From M3 sp045133615 (lineage in GTDB: Bacteria; Bacteroidota; Bacteroidia; Bacteroidales; Muribaculaceae), in assembly GCA_045133615.1 (NCBI GenBank), contig JBGUUQ010000111.1, positions 1 to 22,602 on the forward strand: DNA of 22,602 nucleotides. Direction: 5' to 3'. The notes under the pieces were generated by a model that was not told the origin of the DNA, did no database searches, and worked only from the letters and a program-made list of their open reading frames with translations. Positions 15,195 to 22,602 of this stretch are shown in pieces. Each line of letters starts with the position of its first letter. Position 1 is the first letter of the stretch. A program made the translations under genes and the position numbers.

Positions 15195-15940
15195 TGACCG
15201 ACCCTGTTTTTGTCAGACTCGACTCTACGGCTTCAACCAATTCCTATCTCGCTCCGCTTGCGCCGACTGCTCCTCACGGAATGGTTGTCACTACTCGTGA
15301 GCAAACAGCAGGTCGCGGACAACGAGGTAACTCATGGGAATCAGAACCCGGGCGCAACCTCACGTTTTCAATTCTTCTCCGCCCTACGTCAATTGCAGCC
15401 CGCCAACAATTTGTAATATCCGAAGCCGTTGCAATAGCTATCTCAAGAGTTTTGCAGCGATATATTACAGACCGCCCTGTCGAAGTAAAATGGCCGAATG
15501 ACATATATGTAGGAGACCGTAAAATTTGCGGAACACTTATCGAAAACTCTCTGATAGGCGCCCAAATAGCATATAGTATCGCCGGGATAGGCATCAATAT
15601 AAACCAACGGCAATTCATAAGCAATGCGCCTAATCCGGTTTCGCTCATCCAGCTCATCGACAAAGAAGTAGATCTCGACACCATATTACTGCAAACGACA
15701 ACTGAAATTCTCTCTATTGTCGACACTCTCTCCGACGAACCGATGCGACACCATGTCCACAAGACATTCCTATCTATGTTGTGGCATCGACACGGCATCC
15801 ACCCCTACCGCGACACCGCCACCGGAGCCACATTCCAAGCCCGCATCGCCGATGTCGCGCCCGATGGAATGCTTCACCTCGTCGACACCACCGGGCTACA
15901 CCGGTTCTACGCATTCAAAGAAGTTTCCCAACTCCTATAA
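15194..15940 (+). CDS. birA: Biotin--[acetyl-CoA-carboxylase] ligase, class without DNA-binding domain
   Basis: This 248-residue enzyme activates biotin with ATP and attaches it to the carrier lysine of biotin-dependent carboxylases. It shows the biotinyl-AMP loop GRGQRG (residues 40-45), KWPND (99-103), the lysine of DRKICGTLIE (Lys110) and IGININQ. It lacks an N-terminal helix-turn-helix, so it is a ligase only and not a repressor. The start overlaps tsaE by one base. It is the last gene before the palindrome-rich repeat. Confidence 0.93.
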   Translation: MTDPVFVRLDSTASTNSYLAPLAPTAPHGMVVTTREQTAGRGQRGNSWESEPGRNLTFSILLRPTSIAARQQFVISEAVAIAISRVLQRYITDRPVEVKWPNDIYVGDRKICGTLIENSLIGAQIAYSIAGIGININQRQFISNAPNPVSLIQLIDKEVDLDTILLQTTTEILSIVDTLSDEPMRHHVHKTFLSMLWHRHGIHPYRDTATGATFQARIADVAPDGMLHLVDTTGLHRFYAFKEVSQLL

Positions 15941-15983
15941 TATCAAAAGACAATTAAAAATAGATTGACATCAATGCAGAAGC

Positions 15984-16105
15984 ACACACCCCCGCCCCGT
16001 TGGGGCACCCCCTCTAACTTAGAGGGGGAGTTATAGACAAAATCATTGCGTAGCAACAGCTCCCCTAAGTTAGGGGAGCTGTCACGAAGAGACTGAGGAG
16101 TGTGA
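15984..16105. repeat. Palindrome-rich intergenic repeat (REP- or MITE-like), about 120 bases
   Basis: At least three perfect inverted repeats stand in line: GCCCC-GTT-GGGGC (15994-16006), a 10-base arm pair around C16018 (16008-16017 with 16019-16028; arms CCCCCTCTAA and TTAGAGGGGG), and a 13-base arm pair around G16069 (16056-16068 with 16070-16082; arms ACAGCTCCCCTAA and TTAGGGGAGCTGT). A weaker one, GTC-ACGAAGA-GAC, follows at 16081-16093. The ends are CACACCCCC and GGAGTGTG, which are partly complementary. There is no open frame or T-run. The make-up recalls dispersed palindromic repeats known from Bacteroidales genomes, but copy number cannot be seen here. It occupies most of the gap between the biotin ligase and the E1-like gene. 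Confidence 0.75.
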
Positions 16106-16125
16106 CTGCAAACACATCACTGATC

Positions 16126-16863
16126 ATGGATAGGTTTAACTCGGATGAAATACAGCGATATGCACGACATTTCGCACTGCCGGAAATAGGAGAAGACGGA
16201 CAAATCCGCCTTCGCAACGGGCGCGTACTTGTAATAGGCGCCGGAGGTCTCGGCTCACCCGTATTGTATTATCTTGCCGCCGCCGGTGTAGGCACAATTG
16301 GAATTATTGATGGCGATATAGTGGATTATTCCAATCTCCAGCGACAAATAATTCACTCCACAGCCGACATCAATCGACCAAAAGCCATTTCCGCCAAAGA
16401 AAAAATCACTCGACTCAATCCCAATATTCAAGTCACTGCATATACCCGTTTTTTCTCAAAAGAGAACGCTGCCGAACTGCTTCCCGATTATGATTTCATA
16501 ATCGATGCGACCGACAACCTCGACTCAAAATATCTCATCAACGACATTTGCGTCGAGGCCGGCAAACCATTCAACCACGGGGCTATCTCTCATTATTCAG
16601 GGCATACAATGACGATACTCCCCGATACGGCATGTTATCGCTGCCTCATCCCGGACGGAACGACACCTCACGAATCACCTGCCGGTCCACTCGGAGCCAT
16701 ACCCGGCATCTTAGGAACCATACAAGCCACTGAAGCCATAAAATATATCACCGGCATCGGAACTCTCCTGACCAACCGCCTACTCACGTTCGATGCCCTA
16801 TCCATGTCGTTCCACACCATCACCCTCGCTCCCAATCCCGCCTGCACCTGCCAAAACGGATAA
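16126..16863 (+). CDS. ThiF/MoeB/HesA-family E1-like adenylating enzyme
   Basis: This 245-residue protein should adenylate the C-terminal glycine of a ThiS- or MoaD-like sulfur carrier. Visible are the nucleotide-binding GAGGLGS (residues 38-44) with Asp62, the Asn70-Arg73 pair of DYSNLQRQ, Lys86, Asp130 in IIDATDN, and zinc-ligand cysteines CYRC (170-173). The second zinc pair is CTC (240-242) in place of the usual CxxC. The cysteine normally found just before the AGxLG helix is absent: the sequence reads PHESPAGPLG. No rhodanese domain is attached, so which pathway (thiamine, molybdopterin or other) it serves cannot be told. ATG 16126 is preferred, since a longer frame begins at GTG 16102 within the repeat element. 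Its carrier-protein partner is not in the window. Confidence 0.85.
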   Translation: MDRFNSDEIQRYARHFALPEIGEDGQIRLRNGRVLVIGAGGLGSPVLYYLAAAGVGTIGIIDGDIVDYSNLQRQIIHSTADINRPKAISAKEKITRLNPNIQVTAYTRFFSKENAAELLPDYDFIIDATDNLDSKYLINDICVEAGKPFNHGAISHYSGHTMTILPDTACYRCLIPDGTTPHESPAGPLGAIPGILGTIQATEAIKYITGIGTLLTNRLLTFDALSMSFHTITLAPNPACTCQNG

Positions 16864-16953
16864 AAACAGCCTTTCAACGCTGCGCCCCGACAAATCATCT
16901 GATTAATGACATAGTTAAACCGCCATTTAGCTGTCTCTTTGCGTTTTTTTTGC

Positions 16954-16961
16954 TAATTTTG
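16954..16961 (+). promoter_or_regulatory. Bacteroidota-type -7 element ahead of the cvpA-like gene and the suf cluster
   Basis: TAATTTTG fits TAnnTTTG and lies 25 bases before the GTG at 16987. No good TTTG is found 19 bases further up, so the match is partial. It may drive cvpA-sufBCDS as one unit, as no other promoter-like element is seen before sufB. Confidence 0.45.
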
Positions 16962-16986
16962 CAAGTGAGTTTTAACGGAAAAGACA

Positions 16987-17496
16987 GTGAGTTTTATCGA
17001 TATAGTAATATTAGTGATTTTTGCCGGAGCCATCATCTATGGATTCTGGAAAGGCATCATCTCTCAAATAGGCTCCGTGGCGGCAATAATACTCGGCATA
17101 ATAGCCTGCCGAATATTTGGCGATGCGGCTACCGACTTGACTGCAACACTGCTGCCTGAATTAGCCAAAAATCCGGAGACATCACGCTACGCATGCAGCG
17201 TCATCGGCAATGTAATCCTATTTTTGTTGGTATATCTGACTGTCAAACTGTTGGCCTCATTTATAAAGAAAGTTGCCGATGCTCTTCTTGTAGGATTCAT
17301 CGACAAAATTCTTGGAGCTGCATTTTGCATCTTCAAATGGTTTTTGGTAACAAGTCTCGTTTTAAACATTTGGTGTCTTATATTCCCCGATAGTTCAATC
17401 ATCAAACATTCATCTCTTGCCGGGGGAAAAGCCATCAATGCCATCATCGAACTTGCACCTGCGATATTAGGTTCACTCACAGCCCCGCTGTCGTAG
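16987..17496 (+). CDS. CvpA-family membrane protein
   Basis: This 169-residue protein has four hydrophobic segments (about residues 5-22, 24-45, 68-92 and 105-135) and the family-like opening FIDIVILVIFAGAIIYGFWK with KGIISQIGSVAAIILG after it. CvpA of Escherichia coli is needed for colicin V production, and its broader role in envelope or purine-linked stress is unclear. The start is GTG, the only one that gives the normal N-terminus. sufB follows closely (62 bases to a TTG-open frame, 69 to the preferred ATG), so it is likely cotranscribed with suf by position only. Confidence 0.85.
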   Translation: MSFIDIVILVIFAGAIIYGFWKGIISQIGSVAAIILGIIACRIFGDAATDLTATLLPELAKNPETSRYACSVIGNVILFLLVYLTVKLLASFIKKVADALLVGFIDKILGAAFCIFKWFLVTSLVLNIWCLIFPDSSIIKHSSLAGGKAINAIIELAPAILGSLTAPLS

Positions 17497-17564
17497 CCTA
17501 TACAACCATCGCTCATCCTCGATTGTTTACCAACTATGAGACCGGCAATTCGGTTTTAATGACT

Positions 17565-19028
17565 ATGGACAAAAACAAAGATACAGATAAAAATAACGAC
17601 ATCATCAACGATGTGACACAAGGTGAATACAAATACGGATTCACCACCGACATCGACACCGACATCATACCTCGCGGTATCAACGAAGATGTGGTGCGAC
17701 TCATCTCCGAGAAAAAAGGTGAGCCGGAATGGTTGCTCGAATTCAGACTGAAAGCCTATCGTCACTGGCTCACGATGGAGATGCCGAATTGGGCGCATCT
17801 CGACATCCCGCCTATCGACTATCAAGCCATCAGCTATTATGCCGCTCCCAAGAAAAAAGAAGGACCGAAAAGCCTTGATGAGGTAGACCCGCAGCTGCTT
17901 GACACATTCAACAAACTCGGCATTCCTCTTGAAGAGCAAAAAATCCTGTCGGGCATGGCCGTCGATGCTGTGATGGATTCAGTCTCGGTCAAAACCACAC
18001 ATCGCGAAAAACTCGCCGAATTGGGTATCATCTTCTGTTCATTCAGCGAAGCGGTGAAAGACTATCCCGATTTGGTGAAACGCTATCTCGGTTCGGTCGT
18101 AAGCTATCGCGACAACTTTTTTGCAGCACTCAATTCTGCTGTATTCTCCGATGGTTCGTTTGTCTATATCCCCAAAGGCGTACGCTGTCCGATGGAATTG
18201 TCCACCTACTTCCGTATAAATGCATCAGGGACCGGACAGTTCGAGCGCACATTGATTGTAGCCGACGACGATGCTTATGTGAGCTATCTTGAAGGCTGCA
18301 CGGCTCCGATGCGTGATGAAAACCAACTGCATGCCGCAATTGTGGAAATTGTGGTCGAAGATCGTGCAGAGGTAAAATATTCAACCGTACAAAACTGGTA
18401 TGCCGGCGACAAAGAGGGTCGCGGCGGTGTATATAACTTCGTGACCAAACGCGGACTTTGTCGAGGCGATTTCTCAAAGCTATCATGGACTCAAGTGGAG
18501 ACCGGTAGTGCCATCACTTGGAAATATCCGAGTTGTGTACTCGCCGGCGAAAGTTCCGTAGGCGAATTTTACTCCGTAGCCGTAACCAATAATCATCAAC
18601 AAGCCGATACCGGCACCAAAATGATACACCTCGGTCGCAACTCTCGCTCTACCATCGTATCAAAAGGCATCTCCGCCGGACACAGCCAAAACTCTTATCG
18701 AGGATTGGTAAAAGTAGCACCAAATGCCGACGGTTGCCGCAACTATACACAATGCGACAGCCTTCTGCTCAGCTCTCACTGCGGGGCACATACATTCCCG
18801 TATATCGACGTGCTCAACGACACTGCAGTGGTCGAACATGAAGCTACCACTTCAAAAATTTCAGAAGACCAAATATTCTACTGCAATCAACGAGGCATAC
18901 CCACTGAGGAAGCCATCGCCCTGATTGTCAACGGCTACGCCAAGGAAGTGATGAACAAGCTCCCTATGGAGTTTGCCATAGAAGCACAAAAACTATTGCA
19001 AATCACCCTCGAAGGCTCGGTGGGATAA
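17565..19028 (+). CDS. sufB: Fe-S cluster assembly scaffold protein SufB
   Basis: This protein of about 487 residues is the scaffold subunit of the SufBCD complex on which Fe-S clusters are built. Signatures include EYKYGFTTDIDTDIIPRGIN near the N-terminus, PKGVRCPMELSTYFRIN, LEGCTAPMRDENQLHAAIVE, and the C-terminal NYTQCDSLLLSSHCGAHTFP and VEHEATTSKISEDQ, where the sulfur-accepting Cys and the partner Glu of the family lie. ATG 17565 gives a normal N-terminus; ATG 17559 (two codons earlier) is equally possible, while the TTG at 17523 is less likely. It is followed by sufC after 33 bases. Confidence 0.96.
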   Translation: MDKNKDTDKNNDIINDVTQGEYKYGFTTDIDTDIIPRGINEDVVRLISEKKGEPEWLLEFRLKAYRHWLTMEMPNWAHLDIPPIDYQAISYYAAPKKKEGPKSLDEVDPQLLDTFNKLGIPLEEQKILSGMAVDAVMDSVSVKTTHREKLAELGIIFCSFSEAVKDYPDLVKRYLGSVVSYRDNFFAALNSAVFSDGSFVYIPKGVRCPMELSTYFRINASGTGQFERTLIVADDDAYVSYLEGCTAPMRDENQLHAAIVEIVVEDRAEVKYSTVQNWYAGDKEGRGGVYNFVTKRGLCRGDFSKLSWTQVETGSAITWKYPSCVLAGESSVGEFYSVAVTNNHQQADTGTKMIHLGRNSRSTIVSKGISAGHSQNSYRGLVKVAPNADGCRNYTQCDSLLLSSHCGAHTFPYIDVLNDTAVVEHEATTSKISEDQIFYCNQRGIPTEEAIALIVNGYAKEVMNKLPMEFAIEAQKLLQITLEGSVG

Positions 19029-19061
19029 TAAATATCATCAACAGAACAACATCACAGAGTT

Positions 19062-19829
19062 ATGGACAACATACTTTTAGACGTACGAAACCTCCATGCC
19101 GGCATCGAAGGCAAAGAGATACTTAAAGGCATCAACCTCACCATCCGTCCCGGCGAAGTTCATGCCATTATGGGGCCGAACGGCTCCGGCAAGTCCACAT
19201 TATCGAGCGTTCTCGCCGGCGACCCGAAATTCACCGTTACCGAAGGGTCGGTCGACTTCCACGGAAAGCAGTTGCTCGAACTGTCCCCCGAGGACCGCAG
19301 CCACGAAGGGTTGTTCCTTTCTTTCCAATATCCGGTGGAAATACCGGGAGTATCGATGGTCAACTTCATGCGTGCCGCCATCAACGAAAAGCGCAAATAT
19401 TTCAACGAAGAGCCTCTGTCGGCAAGCGATTTTCTCAAGCTCATGCGTCAGAAGCGTGCTATAGTCGAACTTGACAACAAACTCGCATCGCGCTCTGTCA
19501 ACGAAGGATTTTCAGGCGGAGAGAAAAAACGCAACGAAATTTTCCAAATGGCCGTTCTCGAACCGCGATTAAGCATCCTCGACGAAACCGATAGCGGACT
19601 CGATATCGATGCACTCCGCATCGTAGCCGGAGGCGTCAACAAACTGAAAACCGATGACAATGCCACCATCGTCATCACCCACTACCAACGTCTGCTCGAC
19701 TACATCAAGCCGGATTTCGTCCATGTCCTCTACAAAGGACGCATCGTCCGTTCCGGCGGACCGGAACTCGCCCTCGTACTCGAAGAGAAGGGTTACGATT
19801 GGATTAAACAGGAAATCGACAATCAATAG
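19062..19829 (+). CDS. sufC: Fe-S cluster assembly ATPase SufC
   Basis: This 255-residue ABC-type ATPase drives the conformational change of SufB-SufD during cluster building; it is soluble and not a transporter. It shows Walker A GPNGSGKS (residues 38-45), the signature SGGEKKR (151-157), Walker B ending with Asp174-Glu175 (LSILDETDSGLD) and the switch His207 (IVITHYQR). The Suf-specific SGGEKKRNEIFQM is present. It lies 33 bases after sufB and 12 bases before sufD. Confidence 0.97.
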   Translation: MDNILLDVRNLHAGIEGKEILKGINLTIRPGEVHAIMGPNGSGKSTLSSVLAGDPKFTVTEGSVDFHGKQLLELSPEDRSHEGLFLSFQYPVEIPGVSMVNFMRAAINEKRKYFNEEPLSASDFLKLMRQKRAIVELDNKLASRSVNEGFSGGEKKRNEIFQMAVLEPRLSILDETDSGLDIDALRIVAGGVNKLKTDDNATIVITHYQRLLDYIKPDFVHVLYKGRIVRSGGPELALVLEEKGYDWIKQEIDNQ

Positions 19830-19841
19830 TCTCGCACTTTC

Positions 19842-21203
19842 ATGAGTTCACTGAAACAATATATCGACCTCTACCGCGACAATCGCGAAGCCATCGATTC
19901 CAACTCGGCGACTGTCATCAACGCCCTTCGTCCTGATGCTCTTGCCGCTCTCGAAGGGAAAACCCTTCCTACTCAAGGGACCGAAGGATATGAAAAGACC
20001 TCTATCGACAAGATGATGGCTCCCGATTTCGGAATCAATATCAACCGCGTAAACATACCGGTAGATGTAGCCGCATCATTCCGTTGCGACGTGCCCAATA
20101 TGAGTACACTAATGTCGTTTATCGTCAACGACTCATATATCCCGGCAGCATCACTTCATAAGAAACTTCCCGAAGGGGTGATAGTCGACTCTCTCGCAAA
20201 AGCGGCAGCAAAATATCCCGAATTGGTCGCTCGCCATTATGGTAAAACAGCTCCGCTCTCCAACCCCGGTGTTGCACTCAACACCTTGTTGGCGCAAGAT
20301 GGAATGATGATATACATTCCGCAAGGGGTGAAAATGGAGAAGCCGCTGCAACTTGTCAATATATTCAATGCACCCGCCGATATGATGGCTGTGCGCCGTC
20401 TGCTCATTGTCCTCGAAAATGATGCGGAAGCGCAACTACTCATCTGCGACCACACTCAGGACACTACACACCGCTACCATGCTTCGCAAATAGTGGAAAT
20501 AGCCCTCGGAGAGCGTGCCCGCCTCGACATCTACGACATCGAAGAATCGTCGGCCCTCACATCTCGCTATTCTCAACTGTTTGCACGACAGGAAGCCGGC
20601 TCCAACCTTCTGATCAACGGCATGACCCTCGTCAACGGCTCCACCCGCAACAACTACGACATCGACATACTTGGCGAACATTGCGAAACTCTCCTCGCCG
20701 GAATGGCTATCGGGACAGACACGCAGCATATCGACAACTGCTCAAATGTCAACCACCGGGCTCCACACTGCCACTCGCAACAGTTGTTTAAATATGTACT
20801 CGACGACAAGTCAACCGGAGCATTTGAAGGCAGCATTCTCGTCACCCCTGAAGCTCCATTCACAGAAGCATACCAAAGCAATCGCAATATTCTCGCATCG
20901 ACCGATGCCCGCATGCACACCAAGCCTCAGCTCGAAATCTATAACGATGAGGTGAAATGTTCACACGGAGCTACCACCGGACAATTGGATGCCGCCGCAC
21001 TTTTCTATATGCGCACACGAGGCATATCCGAGCATGAAGCACGCACTATGCTCATGCAGGCATTCATGGTTGATGTAATCGACACTGTGCGAATGGAAGG
21101 CCTACGCGACCGTTTGCGCCATCTCGTAGAAAAGCGTTTCTACGGACAACAGGCATTGTGCGCCGATTGTGCCGCCGCATGCCACGAAACGAAAGAAAAT
21201 TAA
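19842..21203 (+). CDS. sufD: Fe-S cluster assembly protein SufD with a cysteine-rich C-terminal tail
   Basis: This 453-residue protein is the SufB paralogue that pairs with it in the SufBC2D complex and helps iron entry. The beta-helix core is recognisable by IYIPQGVKMEKPLQLVNIF, SSALTSRYSQLF, HRAPHCHSQQLFKYVLDD, and the conserved KCSHGATTGQLD, where His375 corresponds to the family's key His. The last residues hold three cysteines, C440, C443 and C447 (LCADCAAACHE), not found in the Escherichia coli protein as far as I recall. Start is ATG 19842, 12 bases after the sufC stop. The sufS start follows 11 bases after its stop. Confidence 0.95.
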   Translation: MSSLKQYIDLYRDNREAIDSNSATVINALRPDALAALEGKTLPTQGTEGYEKTSIDKMMAPDFGININRVNIPVDVAASFRCDVPNMSTLMSFIVNDSYIPAASLHKKLPEGVIVDSLAKAAAKYPELVARHYGKTAPLSNPGVALNTLLAQDGMMIYIPQGVKMEKPLQLVNIFNAPADMMAVRRLLIVLENDAEAQLLICDHTQDTTHRYHASQIVEIALGERARLDIYDIEESSALTSRYSQLFARQEAGSNLLINGMTLVNGSTRNNYDIDILGEHCETLLAGMAIGTDTQHIDNCSNVNHRAPHCHSQQLFKYVLDDKSTGAFEGSILVTPEAPFTEAYQSNRNILASTDARMHTKPQLEIYNDEVKCSHGATTGQLDAAALFYMRTRGISEHEARTMLMQAFMVDVIDTVRMEGLRDRLRHLVEKRFYGQQALCADCAAACHETKEN

Positions 21204-21214
21204 ATCCCCCCGTT

Positions 21215-22435
21215 ATGAATTCCTACGACGTAAACGCCCTGCGACGCGACTTCCCGATACTCGAACGCACCGTATTCGGCAAACCGCTCGTTTACCTCGA
21301 CAATACAGCCACCTCCCAAACCCCGCGTCAAGTCGTTGAGGCTATCGACACGATGTATTTCACCCACAAAGCCAACGTACACCGCGGAGTCCACGCCCTA
21401 TCGCAAGAGGCTACCAATCTGCAAGAACAGGCTCGCGAAAGTGTCAGAAAATTTATCAACGCGGCATCCACTCGTGAGATAATATTCACTCGCGGCACGA
21501 CCGAGTCAATCAATCTTGTGGCATCCTCTTTCGGCGACACATTCAACGACGGCGACGAAATCATCCTCACCGTCATGGAACATCACTCCAATATCGTCCC
21601 ATGGCAACTCATTGGTCGACACAAGCGCATTTCATTGCGCGTTGTCCCCATCGACTCCAATGGCGTGCTTGACCTCAATGTCTATCGTTCTTATTTCAAC
21701 GAGCGCACCCGCATGGTTGCCGTATGCCACGTTTCAAACGTTCTCGGTACCATCAACCCAGTCAAAGAGATGATTGCCGAAGCCCATAGTCATGGCGTTC
21801 CGGTACTTGTTGACGGAGCACAAGCCATGTCGCACCTTCGCGTAGATGTGCAAGACCTCGATGCCGACTTCTATGCCTTTTCTGCCCACAAAATGTATGG
21901 ACCGACAGGCGTAGGCGTTCTTTACGGAAAGGAAAAACATCTTCAAGCCATGACTCCCTATCAAGGCGGAGGAGAAATGATAGGTCACGTATCATTCGAG
22001 GGTACCACTTGGGCGGAACTTCCATTTAAATTTGAAGCGGGTACACCCGATTTCACCTCTATTGCAGCTCTGCATCAAGCGATAGAATATGTCAACGCAA
22101 TAGGCATCGACAACATTGCGGCGCATGAACACGACTTGTTGCAATACACCACCGAGCAACTGCGTGAAATACCCGGAATGCGCCTCATCGGTACAGCTCC
22201 CGACAAATCTGCCGTAATCTCATTCTTAATCGGCAACGAACATCCATACGATATCGGCATGCTCCTCGACAAACTCGGCATCGCCGTACGCACAGGTCAC
22301 CACTGCGCTCAACCATTGATGAACTCGCTCGGCATCGAAGGCACCGTCCGCGCCTCATTCGCCCTTTACAATACCCGAGAAGAAGCCGACATTTTCATCG
22401 CAGCACTGCGTCGCGTAGCCTCAATGCTACAATAA
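21215..22435 (+). CDS. sufS: Cysteine desulfurase SufS
   Basis: This 406-residue PLP enzyme takes sulfur from cysteine as an enzyme persulfide and feeds it to SufB. Key residues are Lys226 in AFSAHKMYGPTG (PLP Schiff base), Cys364 in RTGHHCAQP (persulfide), His123-His124 in VMEHHSN and Asp200 in LVDGAQ. Length and both active-site numbers are the same as in Escherichia coli SufS, which supports the group II (SufS) assignment. The frame is open upstream to 21158 inside sufD, but ATG 21215 gives the conserved N-terminus (NALRRDFPIL). The gene ends the suf cluster. A sulfur-transfer partner (SufE or SufU) is not in the window. Confidence 0.97.
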   Translation: MNSYDVNALRRDFPILERTVFGKPLVYLDNTATSQTPRQVVEAIDTMYFTHKANVHRGVHALSQEATNLQEQARESVRKFINAASTREIIFTRGTTESINLVASSFGDTFNDGDEIILTVMEHHSNIVPWQLIGRHKRISLRVVPIDSNGVLDLNVYRSYFNERTRMVAVCHVSNVLGTINPVKEMIAEAHSHGVPVLVDGAQAMSHLRVDVQDLDADFYAFSAHKMYGPTGVGVLYGKEKHLQAMTPYQGGGEMIGHVSFEGTTWAELPFKFEAGTPDFTSIAALHQAIEYVNAIGIDNIAAHEHDLLQYTTEQLREIPGMRLIGTAPDKSAVISFLIGNEHPYDIGMLLDKLGIAVRTGHHCAQPLMNSLGIEGTVRASFALYNTREEADIFIAALRRVASMLQ

Positions 22436-22448
22436 TCGACATAAAAAC

Positions 22449-22472
22449 GCAAATATTCGTCCAAACATTTGC
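22449..22472 (+). terminator. Weak hairpin after sufS
   Basis: GCAAAT (22449-22454) and ATTTGC (22467-22472) can pair across a 12-base loop. There is no T-run, so termination here is doubtful. The second arm overlaps the -33 element of the tRNA promoter. Confidence 0.2.
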
Positions 22473-22499
22473 ATAATAGCAATAATCGTCGTATATTTG
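22468..22499 (+). promoter_or_regulatory. Promoter of the tRNA-Asp gene
   Basis: TTTG at 22468-22471 and TATATTTG at 22492-22499 are 20 bases apart, close to the Bacteroides consensus. Transcription would begin near 22505, about 12 bases before the mature tRNA. Confidence 0.7.
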
Positions 22500-22516
22500 C
22501 ACTCACAAATCAGCAA

Positions 22517-22590
22517 GGTGTGGTAGTTCAGCTGGTTAGAATACCTGCCTGTCACGCAGGGGGTCGCGGGTTCGAGTCCCGTCCATACCG
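22517..22590 (+). tRNA. tRNA-Asp (GTC)
   Basis: This 74-base cloverleaf has the acceptor arm GGTGTGG (22517-22523) with CCATACC (22583-22589, one G-T pair), discriminator G22590, an anticodon stem CCTGC/GCAGG around loop CTGTCAC with anticodon GTC (22551-22553), and a T arm with GGTTCGAGTCC. The discriminator G and anticodon fit aspartate. CCA is not encoded. The downstream 12 bases are too short to show a terminator. Confidence 0.97.
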
Positions 22591-22602
22591 CAAGGTCTGA
22601 AG

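Noticed and set aside
15994..16093. CRISPR array
   Set aside because: The repeats are inverted hairpins of different sequence, not direct repeats of equal length with unique spacers.
17523..17564. TTG start for SufB 14 codons upstream
   Set aside because: ATG codons at 17559 and 17565 lie closer to the conserved region and give the usual short N-terminus; no motif supports the extension.

Overview
The window looks like chromosome of a gut-type member of the Bacteroidales (Bacteroidota), most likely Muribaculaceae or a close relative; the family-level guess is inference. Signs seen directly are promoters of the Bacteroides form (TTTG, about 19 bases, then TAnnTTTG) at several genes, few Shine-Dalgarno sequences, an ECF sigma / anti-sigma / outer-membrane receptor cluster with STN-type domains, a SprE/PorW-like lipoprotein next to a PorX-like response regulator with a PglZ domain, and a sufBCDS cluster of Bacteroidota type.

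Layout. Bases 59-3806 (minus strand) hold a cell-surface signalling operon, read from right to left: ECF sigma factor, short anti-sigma factor with a periplasmic DUF4974-like domain, and a TonB-dependent-type receptor split by one in-frame TGA. The divergent region 3807-4001 has a forward promoter followed by a complete intrinsic-terminator hairpin ahead of an MFS transporter (4002-5183). Bases 5184-5559 carry the SRP RNA gene with its own promoter and a backup terminator. Then come a secreted glucosaminidase/LysM protein (5560-6297) and an AT-rich membrane acyltransferase whose conserved N-terminus is out of frame with its natural ATG because of a run of eight C (6326-6333), a possible phase-variable switch.

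From 7394 a promoter drives aroA, followed without an evident terminator by a small membrane-anchored protein, a ZnuB-type metal permease, the SprE/PorW-like TPR lipoprotein, the PorX-like regulator, tsaE and a BirA-type biotin ligase. A block of three to four hairpins (about 15984-16105) that looks like a dispersed Bacteroidales repeat separates these from a ThiF/MoeB-type E1-like enzyme, a CvpA-family membrane protein and sufB-sufC-sufD-sufS. The window closes with a tRNA-Asp gene that has its own promoter.

Most of the window is ordinary housekeeping sequence. The points most worth a second look are the nonsense codon inside the receptor signalling domain, the poly-C tract at the acyltransferase start, the terminator in the MFS leader, the palindrome-rich repeat, the PorW-PorX pairing and the cysteine features of SufD and of the E1-like protein.
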